A stretch of 43,697 nt of DNA from Nocardioides sp. IC4_145 (GCF_011250565.1 NZ_JAANMS010000041.1:1-43697); one strand, 5' to 3'; positions 1 through 8,724 are shown, counted from the first letter of the stretch. The notes: generated by a model from the sequence alone, not told the origin. A program made the numbers and translations.

Positions 1-1
1 G

Positions 2-1768
2 TCGCCGACCCCCGTCCCGGTCCCGCCGCCGACCGTCGCCCAGCCGTTCCGGGCCTTCACGCTCAACGTCTGCTACTGCCTCGGCCCGGCCAAGGCGATC
101 GCCGACGTGCGCAAGGTGCTGCCGCTCGGCGACGCCGGCGTGCTCCAGGAGTTCTCCGACGCGGTCGACCGCCGCAACCTCGTCTCGCTGCTGACCGCCG
201 AGGACTGGGGCTGGTACATGCCCACCACCGGCGGCGGCACCATCCCGATCATCTGGGACCGCTCGCGCTTCCGGCTGATCGAGGGGCGCACGATCACGGT
301 CCACCCCGCCGAGAAGGGCGTCACCCCCGCGCGCCACATCAACTCGGTGCGGCTGCGCGAGATCGCCACCGGCGAGGTCTACGGCCTGGTCAACGCCCAC
401 ACCATCGCCCGCGCCTCCAAGGACGCGCGGCTCAGCGACATGCGCCGCATCCCGCGGCTGCGCAAGCACCTGCAGCTGATGCGCGGCGAGATCGAGCGGC
501 TCTTCGGCACCACCGAGCACGTCTTCGCCGGCGGCGACCTCAACGTCAACTACCTGGCCGACCGCAACCGCCGCAACGCCGGCCTACCGACCAGCGCGCT
601 CGGTGACCTCGTCCGCTTCGACATGCCGCTCGTCGGCTCGCGCGGCACGAAGTCGTTGCTCGACTACACGATGAGCGTGCGCGACGCCGGTGGCCTCCTG
701 CCGACCGACCGGCGCGTGGTGCGCGGCTTCAACTCCGACCACGACGCCGTCGTCGTCACCTACCAGCCGCAGCAGCTGCTCGCCGACGGCCCGGTCTTCA
801 ACGACCCGACCGCCGACCCGGCCGACCGCACCGTCGTCCGCGACCGCCAGGTCCGCGCGGTGCGCAACGCCGAGCCCGGCGACACCGTCCGGCTGGCGAC
901 CGCCCGCCTCGCCGACCCGGTCCTCGAGGAGGCGCTGCTCGCGGCCGCCGCCGAGGGCGTCGGCGTCCGGGTCGTCGCCGGCGCGACCAGCCCCGCGCTC
1001 ACCCGGCTCCAGGCCGCGCTCGGCACCGACGCCGCCGCGACGTCGTCCGCCCTCGCCTGCGCCGCGGGATGCCTCGACGGCGGCCGCCACGAGGTCGAGG
1101 CGCTGCTCGTCGACCGGCTGAGCCGGACCACCGACCTGACCGTCGTCGCCAGCGCGGCCGCGGTCCCCGCCAGCACCAAGGCCTGGACCACCGGCTTCAT
1201 CTCGACCGACCCGACGACGTACGACGCGTACGGCGCGGTCCTCGACCAGCTCGTCGCCGCGGCCGCACCCGCGCCGTTGCCCGAGGTGCCGACCGACCCG
1301 GCCGCGCCGACCGGGCCCGCACGTGCCCTGGCCGCGATGTCCTACCCCGTCGCCAGCGGCTCCACCGACCCCGTGCTCGACGCGCTGGCCCCGGTCGCGT
1401 GTGCGCCGGCCGGCCAGGGCGCCACCCGGGTCCGCGCCGTCGTCCGCTCCTGGGCGGGCGCCCGCGGCCGACTCGTCGCCGACCGCCTCGCCGACCTGCG
1501 CCGCGCCGGCTGCGACGTCGCCGTCGTCGTCGGCCCCGGCGTGCTGGGCGGGATCCGCAGCCGCCTGACGACCGCCGGCGTGCCGGTCACCGCCGCAAAG
1601 GTCGCCCAGACCACCCTCGTCGTCTCCGGCGGCTCCACCACCCGCGCCTGGGTCGGCGGCCCGCCGTGGACCGACACCGGCGCCACCAGCACCGGCCTCG
1701 CCCTCGAGGTCGCCGACGCCGGCGTCGTCGGCCGCTACCTGGACCAGTTCACCCGCCTCACCCGCTGA
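2..1768 (+). CDS. Endonuclease/exonuclease/phosphatase protein with degenerate PLD-like C-terminal half (5' partial)
   Basis: The frame is open from base 2, so the true start lies left of the window; 588 residues are visible. Residues about 19-255 look like an EEP (DNase I-like) hydrolase: FTLNV near the start, a VNAHT strand, GGDLNVNY at about 177-184 and the terminal NSDHDAV at about 244-250, which supply metal and catalytic His/Asp residues in this superfamily. Residues about 265-588 resemble the two lobes of phospholipase D-like proteins (FNDP entry, GVRVVAGA, later CDVAVVVG), but neither HxK...GSxN signature is intact: the first reads HEV...ASAA and the second VAQ...GGPP. So the nuclease or phosphatase half may be active while the PLD half looks non-catalytic. 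A secretion signal, if any, is outside the window. Substrate unknown. Confidence 0.75.
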   Translation, partial: SPTPVPVPPPTVAQPFRAFTLNVCYCLGPAKAIADVRKVLPLGDAGVLQEFSDAVDRRNLVSLLTAEDWGWYMPTTGGGTIPIIWDRSRFRLIEGRTITVHPAEKGVTPARHINSVRLREIATGEVYGLVNAHTIARASKDARLSDMRRIPRLRKHLQLMRGEIERLFGTTEHVFAGGDLNVNYLADRNRRNAGLPTSALGDLVRFDMPLVGSRGTKSLLDYTMSVRDAGGLLPTDRRVVRGFNSDHDAVVVTYQPQQLLADGPVFNDPTADPADRTVVRDRQVRAVRNAEPGDTVRLATARLADPVLEEALLAAAAEGVGVRVVAGATSPALTRLQAALGTDAAATSSALACAAGCLDGGRHEVEALLVDRLSRTTDLTVVASAAAVPASTKAWTTGFISTDPTTYDAYGAVLDQLVAAAAPAPLPEVPTDPAAPTGPARALAAMSYPVASGSTDPVLDALAPVACAPAGQGATRVRAVVRSWAGARGRLVADRLADLRRAGCDVAVVVGPGVLGGIRSRLTTAGVPVTAAKVAQTTLVVSGGSTTRAWVGGPPWTDTGATSTGLALEVADAGVVGRYLDQFTRLTR

Positions 1769-1808
1769 CCCGGCGGTCGACCCCGGCTGGTCAACGGTGC
1801 GCCGCGGC

Positions 1809-2513
1809 TCAGGCGGCGGAGGGGGTGACCGGGGTGCGGTCCCGGCCGAGGACCCACGCCATGCCGGCGAGGGCGGCGAGCTGGAGGGGCCAGCCGAGGG
1901 CGATCTTGAGGATGCCGAGGGTGGCGACGACGGTATCGGCGTCCATGGCCCCGCTGTTCCCGGCGAGCCACAGGGGCGCCTGGACGACCACGCGCAGGAA
2001 GCACGGGACGACGAGCAGCCAGGTGAGCGTGCTGCAGAGCCGGACGACCTGCCGGTCGTCGTGCCAGGCGGTGGGGTCGCCGGTGACGCTGCCGACCATG
2101 AAGCCGACGAGCGGCCACCCGATGAGGCAGGTGAGCGCGAGGACGAGGGTGTAGCCGCCGTTGTAGAGGATGCCGGGCAGGAAGTACGCCAGCGCCTGCT
2201 CGTCCTCGCTGCCGCCGCGGCTCGCGGCGAGGCGGACGAAGAGCCAGCCGATGCCGATGCCGAAGAGCGCGTTGAGCGCGAACTGGATCGTCGAGCGCTG
2301 CACGAGCCGCACGACGAGCATCACGACCGCCGCCGCGACGCTGATCGTGAGCGCGAGCACGAGCTCGCGGGTGGTGAGCCACAGCGCGGTGAAGAGGATC
2401 GTCGGCACGGCGGCCTCGACCATGCCGCGGCGGCCGCCGAGGGCCTTCGCGAGCTGGGCGCGGACGACCGACTCGACGGTCTCGACGGTGGGCTGCTCCT
2501 GCTCGGTCGTCAT
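1809..2513 (-). CDS. DUF3159 family membrane protein
   Basis: A 234-residue integral membrane protein with about six hydrophobic segments and the family-like stretch WLTTRELVLAL followed by a TIQFALNALFGIGIGW segment. The family is actinobacterial and its function is not established. The ATG at 2513 overlaps the TGA of the upstream OB-fold gene by 4 bp (ATGA), which fixes the start and implies translational coupling. It is the last gene of the dut-DUF3710-OB-DUF3159 operon. In Mycobacterium, as I recall, the same series continues into Trk potassium-uptake genes; here it ends instead at an unrelated nuclease gene. The short C-terminal tail is polar. Confidence 0.85.
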   Translation of the reverse strand: MTTEQEQPTVETVESVVRAQLAKALGGRRGMVEAAVPTILFTALWLTTRELVLALTISVAAAVVMLVVRLVQRSTIQFALNALFGIGIGWLFVRLAASRGGSEDEQALAYFLPGILYNGGYTLVLALTCLIGWPLVGFMVGSVTGDPTAWHDDRQVVRLCSTLTWLLVVPCFLRVVVQAPLWLAGNSGAMDADTVVATLGILKIALGWPLQLAALAGMAWVLGRDRTPVTPSAA

Positions 2514-2863
2514 GGGAGGAGCTCGTAGCGGGGGTTGTAGATGACGCGTGCGCCGTCGTGCGTGCCGATCCGCCCCTTCACGTCGATGGAGCGGCCGGGG
2601 GTGATGCCGGCGATCTGGCGCCGACCGAGCCACACGACGGTGAGCACGCCGGAGCCGTCGAAGAGCTCGGCCTCCAGGGCGGGCACGCCGCCACGCGGGC
2701 GGAGGGTGACGGTCCGCAGCGTGCCGCGCAGGTGGACGCGTTCGCGGTCCGGCGCGGTGGCGACCGTGGAGCAGTCGGGCGCGGCGTACGTCTTGCGCAG
2801 GTCGCGCGCGTGCTGGTCGCTGGTGTCGGCCCAGCGGCTCAGGCTGCGTCGCAGGCGGCTCAT
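2510..2863 (-). CDS. OB-fold nucleic-acid-binding-domain protein
   Basis: A 117-residue protein. After a basic N-terminal helix (residues 1-30) comes a five-strand OB-fold pattern: VHLRGTLRTVTL, LEAELFDGSGVLTVVWLG, and a final IDVKGRIGTHDGARVIYNPRYELL. The DGSG...WLG...G.V...G pattern is typical of RecG/tRNA-anticodon-type OB folds, which bind single-stranded nucleic acid; the cellular partner is unknown. The ATG at 2863 overlaps the stop of the DUF3710 gene (ATGA) and its own stop overlaps the DUF3159 start, so it is translated as the middle cistron of a coupled operon. Confidence 0.82.
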   Translation of the reverse strand: MSRLRRSLSRWADTSDQHARDLRKTYAAPDCSTVATAPDRERVHLRGTLRTVTLRPRGGVPALEAELFDGSGVLTVVWLGRRQIAGITPGRSIDVKGRIGTHDGARVIYNPRYELLP

Positions 2864-3486
2864 GCCAGCCGCCTGGCGCTCTCCGGCATGGTGACCGGCA
2901 GCGGCTCGCCGGGGGGCACGGCGCCGGCGCCGCGGCGTACGGCGACCGTGGTGATGACGTCCTCCCACTCCTGCGCCTGGGGGGACTCGGGCTCCATCGC
3001 CGGGCGGCCCAGCAGCGTCGCGCGCAGCAGCCAGCGGTCGCCGGTGATGCCGATGATCCGCGAGGGCTGGGTCGCGGCCTGGCCGTCGGTGCGGGTGACG
3101 GGGAGCTCGCAGAGCAGCTCGGTGCCGAAGCGGCCCTGGCGCTCGCTGGCGGTGCCGCCGCGCTGCGCCATCTCGGCGGCGATCCGCGGCCGCAGCTCGC
3201 TCCAGAGGTCGTCGTTGCGGGGCGCGGCGAACGCGCGCAGCTCGAGCGCGCCGTCCTCGCCGGTCAGCAGGACCGCCTGGACCTCGCCCGAGCGCTCGTC
3301 GACCTGCAGGCGCAGCTCCCGCCCGGGCACCGCGCCGATGAGCAGCGAGCCGAGGTCGACCCGCTCGCCGTCGCCGGGAGGCAGGTCGGAGGCGTCGTAG
3401 GGACCGACCGGAGCCGCGGCCGTCCCGGCCTCGTCGGTCGATCCGCCCTCGCTGGTGGGCTCGACGGACTTGCGGCGGAACTTCAC
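2860..3486 (-). CDS. DUF3710 domain-containing protein
   Basis: A 208-residue soluble protein of the actinobacterial DUF3710 family: basic start (KFRRK), acidic linker, then GPYDASDLPPGDGERVDLGS and a mixed alpha/beta body ending in a Pro-rich tail. Function is unknown. Two starts are possible. ATG at 3492 abuts the purine-rich GAGGGAG, leaving no spacing. GTG at 3486 sits 6 nt after GGGAG and gives VKFRRKS, so I prefer GTG. The gene lies 34 bp after dut and overlaps the OB-fold gene by ATGA, making it the second cistron of the operon. Confidence 0.85.
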   Translation of the reverse strand: MKFRRKSVEPTSEGGSTDEAGTAAAPVGPYDASDLPPGDGERVDLGSLLIGAVPGRELRLQVDERSGEVQAVLLTGEDGALELRAFAAPRNDDLWSELRPRIAAEMAQRGGTASERQGRFGTELLCELPVTRTDGQAATQPSRIIGITGDRWLLRATLLGRPAMEPESPQAQEWEDVITTVAVRRGAGAVPPGEPLPVTMPESARRLA

Positions 3487-3520
3487 GTGCATCTCCCTCG
3501 ACTGGCGGGTCAGGGGCGGG

Positions 3521-3997
3521 TCACGGACGACCGAACCCCCCGGTAGAACCGTAACCTCCGGTCCCCCGCTGCGAGGAAGGCAGGACGTCGACCTCGACGA
3601 AGGTCGCGGTCTCCACGCGCTGCACGACCAGCTGCGCGATCCGGTCGCCCCGGTGCAGCTCGACCGGCTCGCTCGGGTCGAGGTTGACCAGCAGCACCTT
3701 GACCTCGCCGCGGTAGCCCGCGTCGATCGTCCCCGGCGCGTTCACGACGGTCAGGCCGTGCCGCGCGGCCAGGCCCGAGCGGGGATGGACGAGCCCGACG
3801 TACCCGTGCGGCAGGGCGAGCGCGATGCCGGTCGGCAGCAGGGCCCGCTCCCCCGGCGCCAGCGTGACGTCGACGGTGGTGAGCAGGTCGGCGCCGGCGT
3901 CGCCGGGGTGCGCGTACGCCGGCAGCGGCAGGTCCGGGTCGAGCCGGATGACGGCGATCTCCAGCGGGCTGTCCGACGTCTGCTGCGGCTCGGTCAC
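3521..3997 (-). CDS. dut: dUTP diphosphatase
   Basis: A 158-residue trimeric dUTPase that hydrolyses dUTP to dUMP and pyrophosphate, keeping uracil out of DNA and supplying dUMP for thymidylate synthesis. All five family motifs are present: [10 protein letters not shown] (29-38), PRSGL (72-76), [10 protein letters not shown] (89-98, with catalytic Asp92 and the base-stacking Tyr95), GDRIAQLV (117-124) and the Gly-rich C-terminal arm [10 protein letters not shown] (144-153). The start is GTG at 3997, six bases after TAGGGT, with no Shine-Dalgarno: a leaderless arrangement. It heads the DUF3710/OB/DUF3159 operon and is divergent from DUF3093. Confidence 0.97.
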   Translation of the reverse strand: MTEPQQTSDSPLEIAVIRLDPDLPLPAYAHPGDAGADLLTTVDVTLAPGERALLPTGIALALPHGYVGLVHPRSGLAARHGLTVVNAPGTIDAGYRGEVKVLLVNLDPSEPVELHRGDRIAQLVVQRVETATFVEVDVLPSSQRGTGGYGSTGGFGRP

Positions 3998-4003
3998 GGC
4001 CGG

Positions 4004-4009
4004 ACCCTA
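4004..4009 (-). promoter_or_regulatory. -10 element of dut, leaderless
   Basis: TAGGGT on the minus strand is followed by six bases (CCGGCC) and the GTG start. No clear -35 is visible. Transcription should begin at or within a base or two of the start codon. Confidence 0.6.
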
Positions 4010-4048
4010 GAGCATCCCGGCACCGACCGGGATGGGAGGCTGTGTGCC

Positions 4049-4564
4049 GTGCCCGAGCCTGTCCCGACCCCTCCCGCCGACCGTCGCGAGCTCCACCGCG
4101 AGCGGTTGAGGGTGCCGCTGCGCTGGTGGGTCCAGTGGACGATGTTCGTGGCGTCCCTGTGGCTCGCGCTGGTCGTCGCGGTGCCCGGCCCCCTCGCGTG
4201 GAGCGTGTCGGCGGTGCTGCTGGCGGTGTCGGTCACCCTGCTCGTGGGGTACGGCGCCGCGCCGGTGGTCGTGTCCGACGGCGTGCTGCGTGCCGGGCGC
4301 GCGCGGATCGGGGTGGAGCACCTCGGCGAGGCCCGTGCGCTCGACGCCGCGGAGACCAAGCACGTCCACGGCCCCGGCGCTGACGCCCGCGCCTACCTGC
4401 TGCTGCGGCCCTACCTCAAGCGGGCCGTGCGGGTGGAGGTCACCGACCCGGCGGACCCGGCGCCGTACTGGCTGATCGGCACCCGCCGGCCCGACCGGCT
4501 CGCCGCCGCCATCACCGCCGCCCGCGAGGGCTACGTGGCCGGTCGCGACGACATGCCGGCCTGA
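4049..4564 (+). CDS. DUF3093 domain-containing membrane protein
   Basis: A 171-residue protein. Residues about 25-75 hold two transmembrane segments (WVQWTMFVASLWLALVVAV and a second ending in LLVGYGAA), followed by a cytosolic PH-like beta domain (VVVSDGVLRAGRARI ... YWLIGTRRPDRLAAAI). This is the DUF3093 layout, an actinobacterial family of unknown function. GTG at 4049 is chosen because GGGAGG at 4034-4039 lies 9 nt upstream. The open frame continues upstream only as antisense of dut. It is divergent from dut, as I recall for the mycobacterial homologues, and is followed after 20 bp by DUF4235. Confidence 0.85.
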   Translation: MPEPVPTPPADRRELHRERLRVPLRWWVQWTMFVASLWLALVVAVPGPLAWSVSAVLLAVSVTLLVGYGAAPVVVSDGVLRAGRARIGVEHLGEARALDAAETKHVHGPGADARAYLLLRPYLKRAVRVEVTDPADPAPYWLIGTRRPDRLAAAITAAREGYVAGRDDMPA

Positions 4565-4572
4565 GGCCTGGG

Positions 4573-4578
4573 TACTGT
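4573..4578 (+). promoter_or_regulatory. -10 element of DUF4235 gene, leaderless
   Basis: TACTGT is followed by six bases and ATG at 4585. There is no Shine-Dalgarno, so this gene can be transcribed on its own although DUF3093 ends just upstream. Confidence 0.55.
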
Positions 4579-4584
4579 CCCGCC

Positions 4585-4881
4585 ATGGCATCGGACTCCT
4601 CCAAGGTGTGGTCGGTCTTCTCCCTCGTCTCCGCCCTGGGCGCCGCGGCGCTCGCGAAGCAGGGCCTGGACAAGACGTGGCGGGTGGCGACGGGGAAGAA
4701 GCCGCCGGAGAACCCGGCCGACCCCGACGTCGAGCTCCGCGAGGCGATCGCCTGGGCGATCGCGAGCGGTGTCGCCGTGGGCATGGCGCGGATGCTCGCC
4801 CAGCGCCGGGCCGCGGCGTACTACGCCCGTTCCACCGGCCACCTGCCGCCGGAGCTGCGCAAGGACAACCAGAAGGGCTGA
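4585..4881 (+). CDS. DUF4235 domain-containing protein
   Basis: A 98-residue small membrane-associated protein: a weakly hydrophobic N-terminal segment (VFSLVSALGAAALAKQGLDKTW), the family-like PPENPADPDVELREAIAWA stretch, a second Ala/Val-rich helix (IASGVAVGMARMLAQRRAAAYY) and the ending STGHLPPEL. The family is common in actinobacteria and uncharacterised. The start is fixed by TACTGT-N6-ATG. A strong hairpin terminator follows, separating it from the convergent DUF4193 gene. Confidence 0.85.
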   Translation: MASDSSKVWSVFSLVSALGAAALAKQGLDKTWRVATGKKPPENPADPDVELREAIAWAIASGVAVGMARMLAQRRAAAYYARSTGHLPPELRKDNQKG

Positions 4882-4920
4882 CGGCCCTCACCCACCCCGG
4901 GCAAGCCCAGAGAAGGCGAA

Positions 4921-4948
4921 AGGCCCGCGACCACCAGGTCGCGGGCCT
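4921..4948. terminator. Bidirectional hairpin terminator
   Basis: A perfect 12-bp stem, AGGCCCGCGACC / GGTCGCGGGCCT, with an ACCA loop lies between the convergent DUF4235 and DUF4193 genes. It is followed by CTTGC on the plus strand and by TTCGCCTTCT on the minus strand. There is no long T-run, which is usual at this GC content. Confidence 0.8.
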
Positions 4949-4966
4949 CTTGCATGCGGTGTCGTG

Positions 4967-5257
4967 TCACACGCAGTCGCGGCAGATCATCTTCTTCTCG
5001 TCGGCCAGCTGGCTGCGGTGGTGGACCAGGAAGCAGCTCATGCAGGTGAACTCGTCGTCCTGCTTGGGCTTCACCTCGACGGCGAGCTCCTCGTGCGAGA
5101 GGTCCGCGCCCGGGAGCTCGAAGGACTCGGCGGCTTCGGCCTCGTCCTCGTCGACCTTCCCGGAGTTCTTGTCGTGGCGACGCGCCTTGAGCTCCTCGAT
5201 GGACTCCTCGGACTGCTCTTCCTCGTTCTTGCGCGGTGCGTCGTAGTCCGTCGCCAT
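4967..5257 (-). CDS. DUF4193 zinc-ribbon-like protein
   Basis: A 96-residue acidic protein with a C-terminal CxxC pair set: CMSC at about 74-77 and CRDC at about 92-95, expected to bind one zinc ion, with a conserved FLVHHRSQLA stretch between them. The family (DUF4193) is nearly universal in actinobacteria; the role is unknown. ATG at 5257 is preceded by GAGGGGAG; the longer open frame upstream is not conserved-looking. It is transcribed from its own promoter (5306-5334) and ends at the hairpin terminator, so it is monocistronic. Confidence 0.88.
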   Translation of the reverse strand: MATDYDAPRKNEEEQSEESIEELKARRHDKNSGKVDEDEAEAAESFELPGADLSHEELAVEVKPKQDDEFTCMSCFLVHHRSQLADEKKMICRDCV

Positions 5258-5305
5258 GCGTCGCTCACTCCCCTCGGGCTCGATGTGCCACCAACGGCGC
5301 GCCAG

Positions 5306-5334
5306 ATTGTGCACCATCGGCCGGCGGTTGCCCA
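5306..5334 (-). promoter_or_regulatory. Putative promoter of the DUF4193 gene
   Basis: On the minus strand TGGGCA (5334-5329) is separated by 17 bp from CACAAT (5311-5306). These resemble -35 and -10 boxes of the primary sigma factor. The leader to ATG is about 40 nt and contains the Shine-Dalgarno. Confidence 0.5.
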
Positions 5335-5377
5335 CACCGGGCGGTGGGGCGTGTGCGGAACGTCGCCTGCAGGTGCC

Positions 5378-6238
5378 CTATTCCCCCGGCGACCAATCCG
5401 CCGCGAAGCCCGCGTCCAGGACCGCCGCGAGCAGCTCGTCGAACCCGTGCGCCGGCGCGGCGACGAGCAGGTCGCGGCCCCCTACGCCGGTCATCAGCTG
5501 CGTGCGAGCACCCGCGGCGCGGGCCACCAGGCCGCCCGCGGCGTGGTCCCAGAGGTGGACGCCCTCCTCGACGTAGCCGTCGAGCAGACCCTCCGCCACG
5601 TGGCACAGGTCCAGTGCGCAGGACCCCAGCCTCCGCACGTCGCGCACGCGCGGCAGGAACCGCACGAGCGCCTGCGCCTGGAGCGCGCGGAGGTCGCTGT
5701 CGTAGGAGAACCCGGTCGCGACCAACCGCTGCGCGAGCGGGGTCGGGCCCGCCACGGACAGGGGTACGCCGTCGCGCGTCGCGGTCGCGCGGCCGTCGAC
5801 GCCGACGTGGGCGGCGTACTCCACCCCGGTCGCGGCGTTGACGACCACGCCGGCGACCACCTCGGGCCCCTCGCCCGAGGTGACCTCGGCGGCGACCGAG
5901 ACGGCGTACTGCGGGATGCCGTAGAGGAAGTTGACCGTGCCGTCGATGGGGTCGACCACCCACCGGACCCCGGAGGTGCCGGCGCGGTCCTCGCCCTCCT
6001 CGCCGAGCACCGCGTCGTCGGGGCGCCGCTCGCGCAGCAGGGAGCGGATCAGCGCCTCGCTGGCGCGGTCGGCCTCGGTGACGACGTCGACGTCGCTGGA
6101 CTTGGTCGCCGCGACCCCGACCCCGCGCGCGGCGTGCTCGCGGACCACCTCGACGGCCGCCCGCGCCACCTCGAGGGCGACGTCGAGCAGCGCCTCGCCG
6201 GTCGGCGGGGAGGCCGGCGGGCTGGCCGGCGCCGTCAC
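5378..6238 (-). CDS. suhB: Inositol monophosphatase family protein
   Basis: A 286-residue Mg-dependent phosphatase of the IMPase superfamily, which dephosphorylates inositol-1-phosphate or related sugar phosphates. Visible motifs are GEEG (79-82), [12 protein letters not shown] (93-104, metal ligands D96 and D99) and the late [12 protein letters not shown] with the third metal-binding Asp; the body between is the expected length. GTG at 6238 overlaps the ferrochelatase TGA (GTGA), so it is the second gene of a two-gene operon with cpfC/hemH. The exact substrate (inositol phosphate, histidinol phosphate or fructose bisphosphate) cannot be fixed from motifs; location next to DUF4193/DUF3093/dut parallels mycobacterial suhB. 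Confidence 0.88.
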   Translation of the reverse strand: MTAPASPPASPPTGEALLDVALEVARAAVEVVREHAARGVGVAATKSSDVDVVTEADRASEALIRSLLRERRPDDAVLGEEGEDRAGTSGVRWVVDPIDGTVNFLYGIPQYAVSVAAEVTSGEGPEVVAGVVVNAATGVEYAAHVGVDGRATATRDGVPLSVAGPTPLAQRLVATGFSYDSDLRALQAQALVRFLPRVRDVRRLGSCALDLCHVAEGLLDGYVEEGVHLWDHAAGGLVARAAGARTQLMTGVGGRDLLVAAPAHGFDELLAAVLDAGFAADWSPGE

Positions 6239-7383
6239 TGGTCGATCGGCTCGCGCTCGCCGGTCAGCGTGGGCACGGCGCCGCGCGGGTTGGCGCAGCA
6301 GCCGACCGGGCAGCGGTCCCACATCGGGCCGGTGGTCCCGACCGCGGGGCGCTCGACCGCCTCGCCGCGCTCGGCGGCGGCCCGCTCGAGCAGCAGGTCG
6401 CGGACCGCGCGGACGAACCGCGGGTCGGTTCCGGCCGTGCCCGCGCGCCGGGCGGGGAGCCCGAGCTCCTCGGCGGTGGTCATCGCCTCGGTGTCGAGGT
6501 CGTAGATGACCTCCATGTGGTCGGAGACGAACCCGACCGGGACCATCACGACCGCGGGCACGTCCTGCTCCGCGAGCGCGGTCAGGTGGTCGTTGACGTC
6601 CGGCTCGAGCCACGGGACGTGCGGGGCGCCGGAGCGGGAGCAGTAGACGAGCTCGTGCGGGTGCTCGCGGCCGGTCTCCTCACGGACCCGCTCGGCGACG
6701 ACGGCGGCGACGTCGAGGTGCTGGCGGACGTAGGCGCCCCCGCCCTGCTCGGGCGGGCCGCTCGCGTCGTTCATCTGGGTCGGGATCGAGTGGGTGACGA
6801 ACGCCAGGTGCGCGCCGTCGCGCACGTCGTCGGGCAGGTCGGCCAGGGCGGCGAGCGTCGCGTCGACGACCGGCTCCACGAACCCCGGGTGGTTGAAGTA
6901 GTGGCGCAGCTTGTCCAGCCTCGGCGCCGCCGGGGAGTCCTCGGGGAGGGCGTCGACGGCGGCGAAGAGGTTCTCGCGGTACTGCCGGCAGCTCGACCAC
7001 GACGAGTAGGCGCTGGTCATGAAGCACGCGGCACGGCGGACGCCGTCGGCGGCCATCTGCGCGAGCGTGTCGGTGAGGTAGGGGTCCCAGTTCCGGTTGC
7101 CCCAGTAGACCGGGATGTCCACGCCCGCCTCGGCCAGGTCCGCGCGCAGGTCCTCGAGGAACGCGCGGTTCTGGTCGTTGATCGGCGACTTCCCGCCGAA
7201 GAGGTAGTAGTGCTCGCCGACCTGCTCGAGCCGCTCGCGCGGGATGCCGCGGCCGCGGGTGACGTTCTCCAGGAACGGCACCACGTCGTCGGGCCCCTCC
7301 GGGCCACCGAAGGAGACGAGCAGGAGGGCGTCGTACGGCGTGGGATCGGTGCTGGATTCGGCGGCGGGGCCGGGGCTGGACAT
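6235..7383 (-). CDS. cpfC: Coproporphyrin ferrochelatase
   Basis: A 382-residue enzyme (also named HemH) inserting Fe2+ into coproporphyrin III in the actinobacterial/firmicute haem pathway. It begins with [18 protein letters not shown]; the active-site His lies in VTHSIP (H199) and the distal acidic residue in [11 protein letters not shown] (E291). C132 in the SSCRQYRE region and the C-terminal C358, C362 and C363 (RCPVGCC) match the idea of a [2Fe-2S] cluster, as known for actinobacterial ferrochelatases. ATG at 7383 follows TACGAT-N6, indicating a leaderless transcript. It is divergent from an MFS gene and coupled to suhB. Very long antisense open frames over this gene are shadows. Confidence 0.95.
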   Translation of the reverse strand: MSSPGPAAESSTDPTPYDALLLVSFGGPEGPDDVVPFLENVTRGRGIPRERLEQVGEHYYLFGGKSPINDQNRAFLEDLRADLAEAGVDIPVYWGNRNWDPYLTDTLAQMAADGVRRAACFMTSAYSSWSSCRQYRENLFAAVDALPEDSPAAPRLDKLRHYFNHPGFVEPVVDATLAALADLPDDVRDGAHLAFVTHSIPTQMNDASGPPEQGGGAYVRQHLDVAAVVAERVREETGREHPHELVYCSRSGAPHVPWLEPDVNDHLTALAEQDVPAVVMVPVGFVSDHMEVIYDLDTEAMTTAEELGLPARRAGTAGTDPRFVRAVRDLLLERAAAERGEAVERPAVGTTGPMWDRCPVGCCANPRGAVPTLTGEREPIDQ

Positions 7384-7389
7384 GGCCAC

Positions 7390-7395
7390 ATCGTA
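7390..7395 (-). promoter_or_regulatory. -10 element of cpfC operon, leaderless
   Basis: TACGAT on the minus strand, then six bases (GTGGCC) and ATG at 7383. There is no Shine-Dalgarno. Confidence 0.6.
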
Positions 7396-7461
7396 GGGAG
7401 AGCGACCAACGCTCCCGCGATTGGTCGGCGCCTCGCGGACGGCTCTAGGTTGACCTCCGCC

Positions 7462-8643
7462 ATGACCGCCCTCGCCACCTACCGCCGGGTCCTGGCGCAC
7501 CCCGGCGCGGCACTCTTCAGCGCCACCGGGCTGGTCGCCCGGCTGCCCATCTCGATGGTCGGCCTGGGCATCGTGCTGCTCGTCGAGTCGTCGACGGGGT
7601 CCTACGGCCTCGCCGGGGCGGTGTCGGCGGCGTACATGGTCGCCAACGCCCTGCTCGCGATCGTCCAGGGCCGCCTGCTCGACGCGCTCGGCCAGGGGCG
7701 CGTGCTGGCGACGGCGAGCGTCGTCTTCGGCGTCGCGATGGTCGCGGTGGTCACCTCGGTGGAGGCGGGCTGGCCGCTCGCGTCGACATACGTCGCCGCC
7801 GCGTTCGCCGGCGGCTCGCTGCCGCAGATCGGCTCGTGCGTCCGGACCCGCTGGTCGTTCGTGCTCGACGCGCCCGAGGACAAGCAGACGGCGTACGCGC
7901 TCGAGGCGGTCGCCGACGAGGCGGTCTTCATCCTCGGCCCGATCCTGGTCACCCTGCTCGCGACGACGGTCGACCCGGTCGCGGGGCTCGCGGTGGCGAT
8001 CGTCGCCGGCGTGGGCGGCAGCCTCGCCTTCGCCTCCCAGCGCGCCACCGAGCCGCCCCCGCACCGCCACGACCGCACGACCGGCGCCCGGCCGCCGCTC
8101 CCCTGGCGCACCGTCGTGCCCCTGGCGATCGGCAGCGCCGCGCTCGGCGTGCTCTTCGGCGCCGCCGAGGTGACGACGGTGGCCTTCGCGGAGGAGCAGG
8201 GCAACGAGGCGTACGCAGGCGGGCTGCTCGCCCTCTGGGCGCTCGGCAGCCTCGTGGCCGGCTTCGTCACCGGCACGATCGCGTGGAAGCGCGGGCCGGC
8301 CGTCCGGGTCCGGTGGGGCGCGGCCGCGATGGCCTGCGCGATGGCCCCACTGTTCCTCGTCGACTCGGTCTGGCTGATGGGCCTCGTGCTGCTCGCCGGC
8401 GGCCTGGCGATCGCCCCCACCCTGGTGGCGACCATGTCCCTGACCGAGCGGGTCGTGCCCTCGAGCCGGCTGACCGAGGGCATGGCGATCATGCAGACCG
8501 GCCTCGTCGCCGGTGTCGCCCCGGGCGCCACGATCAGCGGCTTCGTCGTGGACCACTCCGGCGCCTCCGCCGCCTACCTGGTCAGCCTCGTCGCAGGCCT
8601 CGTCGCCGCCCTCGCCGCCCAGACCCTCCCCCGCGACTCCTGA
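7462..8643 (+). CDS. MFS transporter
   Basis: A 393-residue, roughly 12-helix major facilitator protein in two halves joined by a charged loop near residues 195-215 (HRHDRTTG). The opening [25 protein letters not shown] and the motif-A-like [14 protein letters not shown] are typical of actinobacterial MFS proteins related to small-molecule or drug efflux permeases. The substrate is unknown. TAGGTT at 7446-7451 lies 10 nt before ATG 7462, giving at most a very short leader. It is divergent from ferrochelatase across 78 bp; a haem-related role is possible but unsupported. Confidence 0.85.
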   Translation: MTALATYRRVLAHPGAALFSATGLVARLPISMVGLGIVLLVESSTGSYGLAGAVSAAYMVANALLAIVQGRLLDALGQGRVLATASVVFGVAMVAVVTSVEAGWPLASTYVAAAFAGGSLPQIGSCVRTRWSFVLDAPEDKQTAYALEAVADEAVFILGPILVTLLATTVDPVAGLAVAIVAGVGGSLAFASQRATEPPPHRHDRTTGARPPLPWRTVVPLAIGSAALGVLFGAAEVTTVAFAEEQGNEAYAGGLLALWALGSLVAGFVTGTIAWKRGPAVRVRWGAAAMACAMAPLFLVDSVWLMGLVLLAGGLAIAPTLVATMSLTERVVPSSRLTEGMAIMQTGLVAGVAPGATISGFVVDHSGASAAYLVSLVAGLVAALAAQTLPRDS

Positions 8644-8657
8644 CGCCCGCCTCGGCT

Positions 8658-8691
8658 GGTCGAGGAGGGTCGCCAGGCCCGTCTCGAGACC
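8658..8691. repeat. Short interspersed palindromic repeat, copy 1
   Basis: GGTCGAGGAG, GGTCGCCAGGCC and GTCTCGAGACC in tandem form an imperfect palindrome between two plus-strand genes. A second copy in opposite orientation is at 17717-17749. Such elements are common in Nocardioides genomes (from memory). Confidence 0.6.
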
Positions 8692-8711
8692 CGCGCAGCC
8701 GGTGCGCCGGA

Positions 8712-8717
8712 TAGGTT
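8712..8717 (+). promoter_or_regulatory. -10 element of FAD oxidoreductase gene, leaderless
   Basis: TAGGTT followed by seven bases and GTG at 8725; there is no Shine-Dalgarno sequence. Confidence 0.6.
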
Positions 8718-8724
8718 GCGCTCC

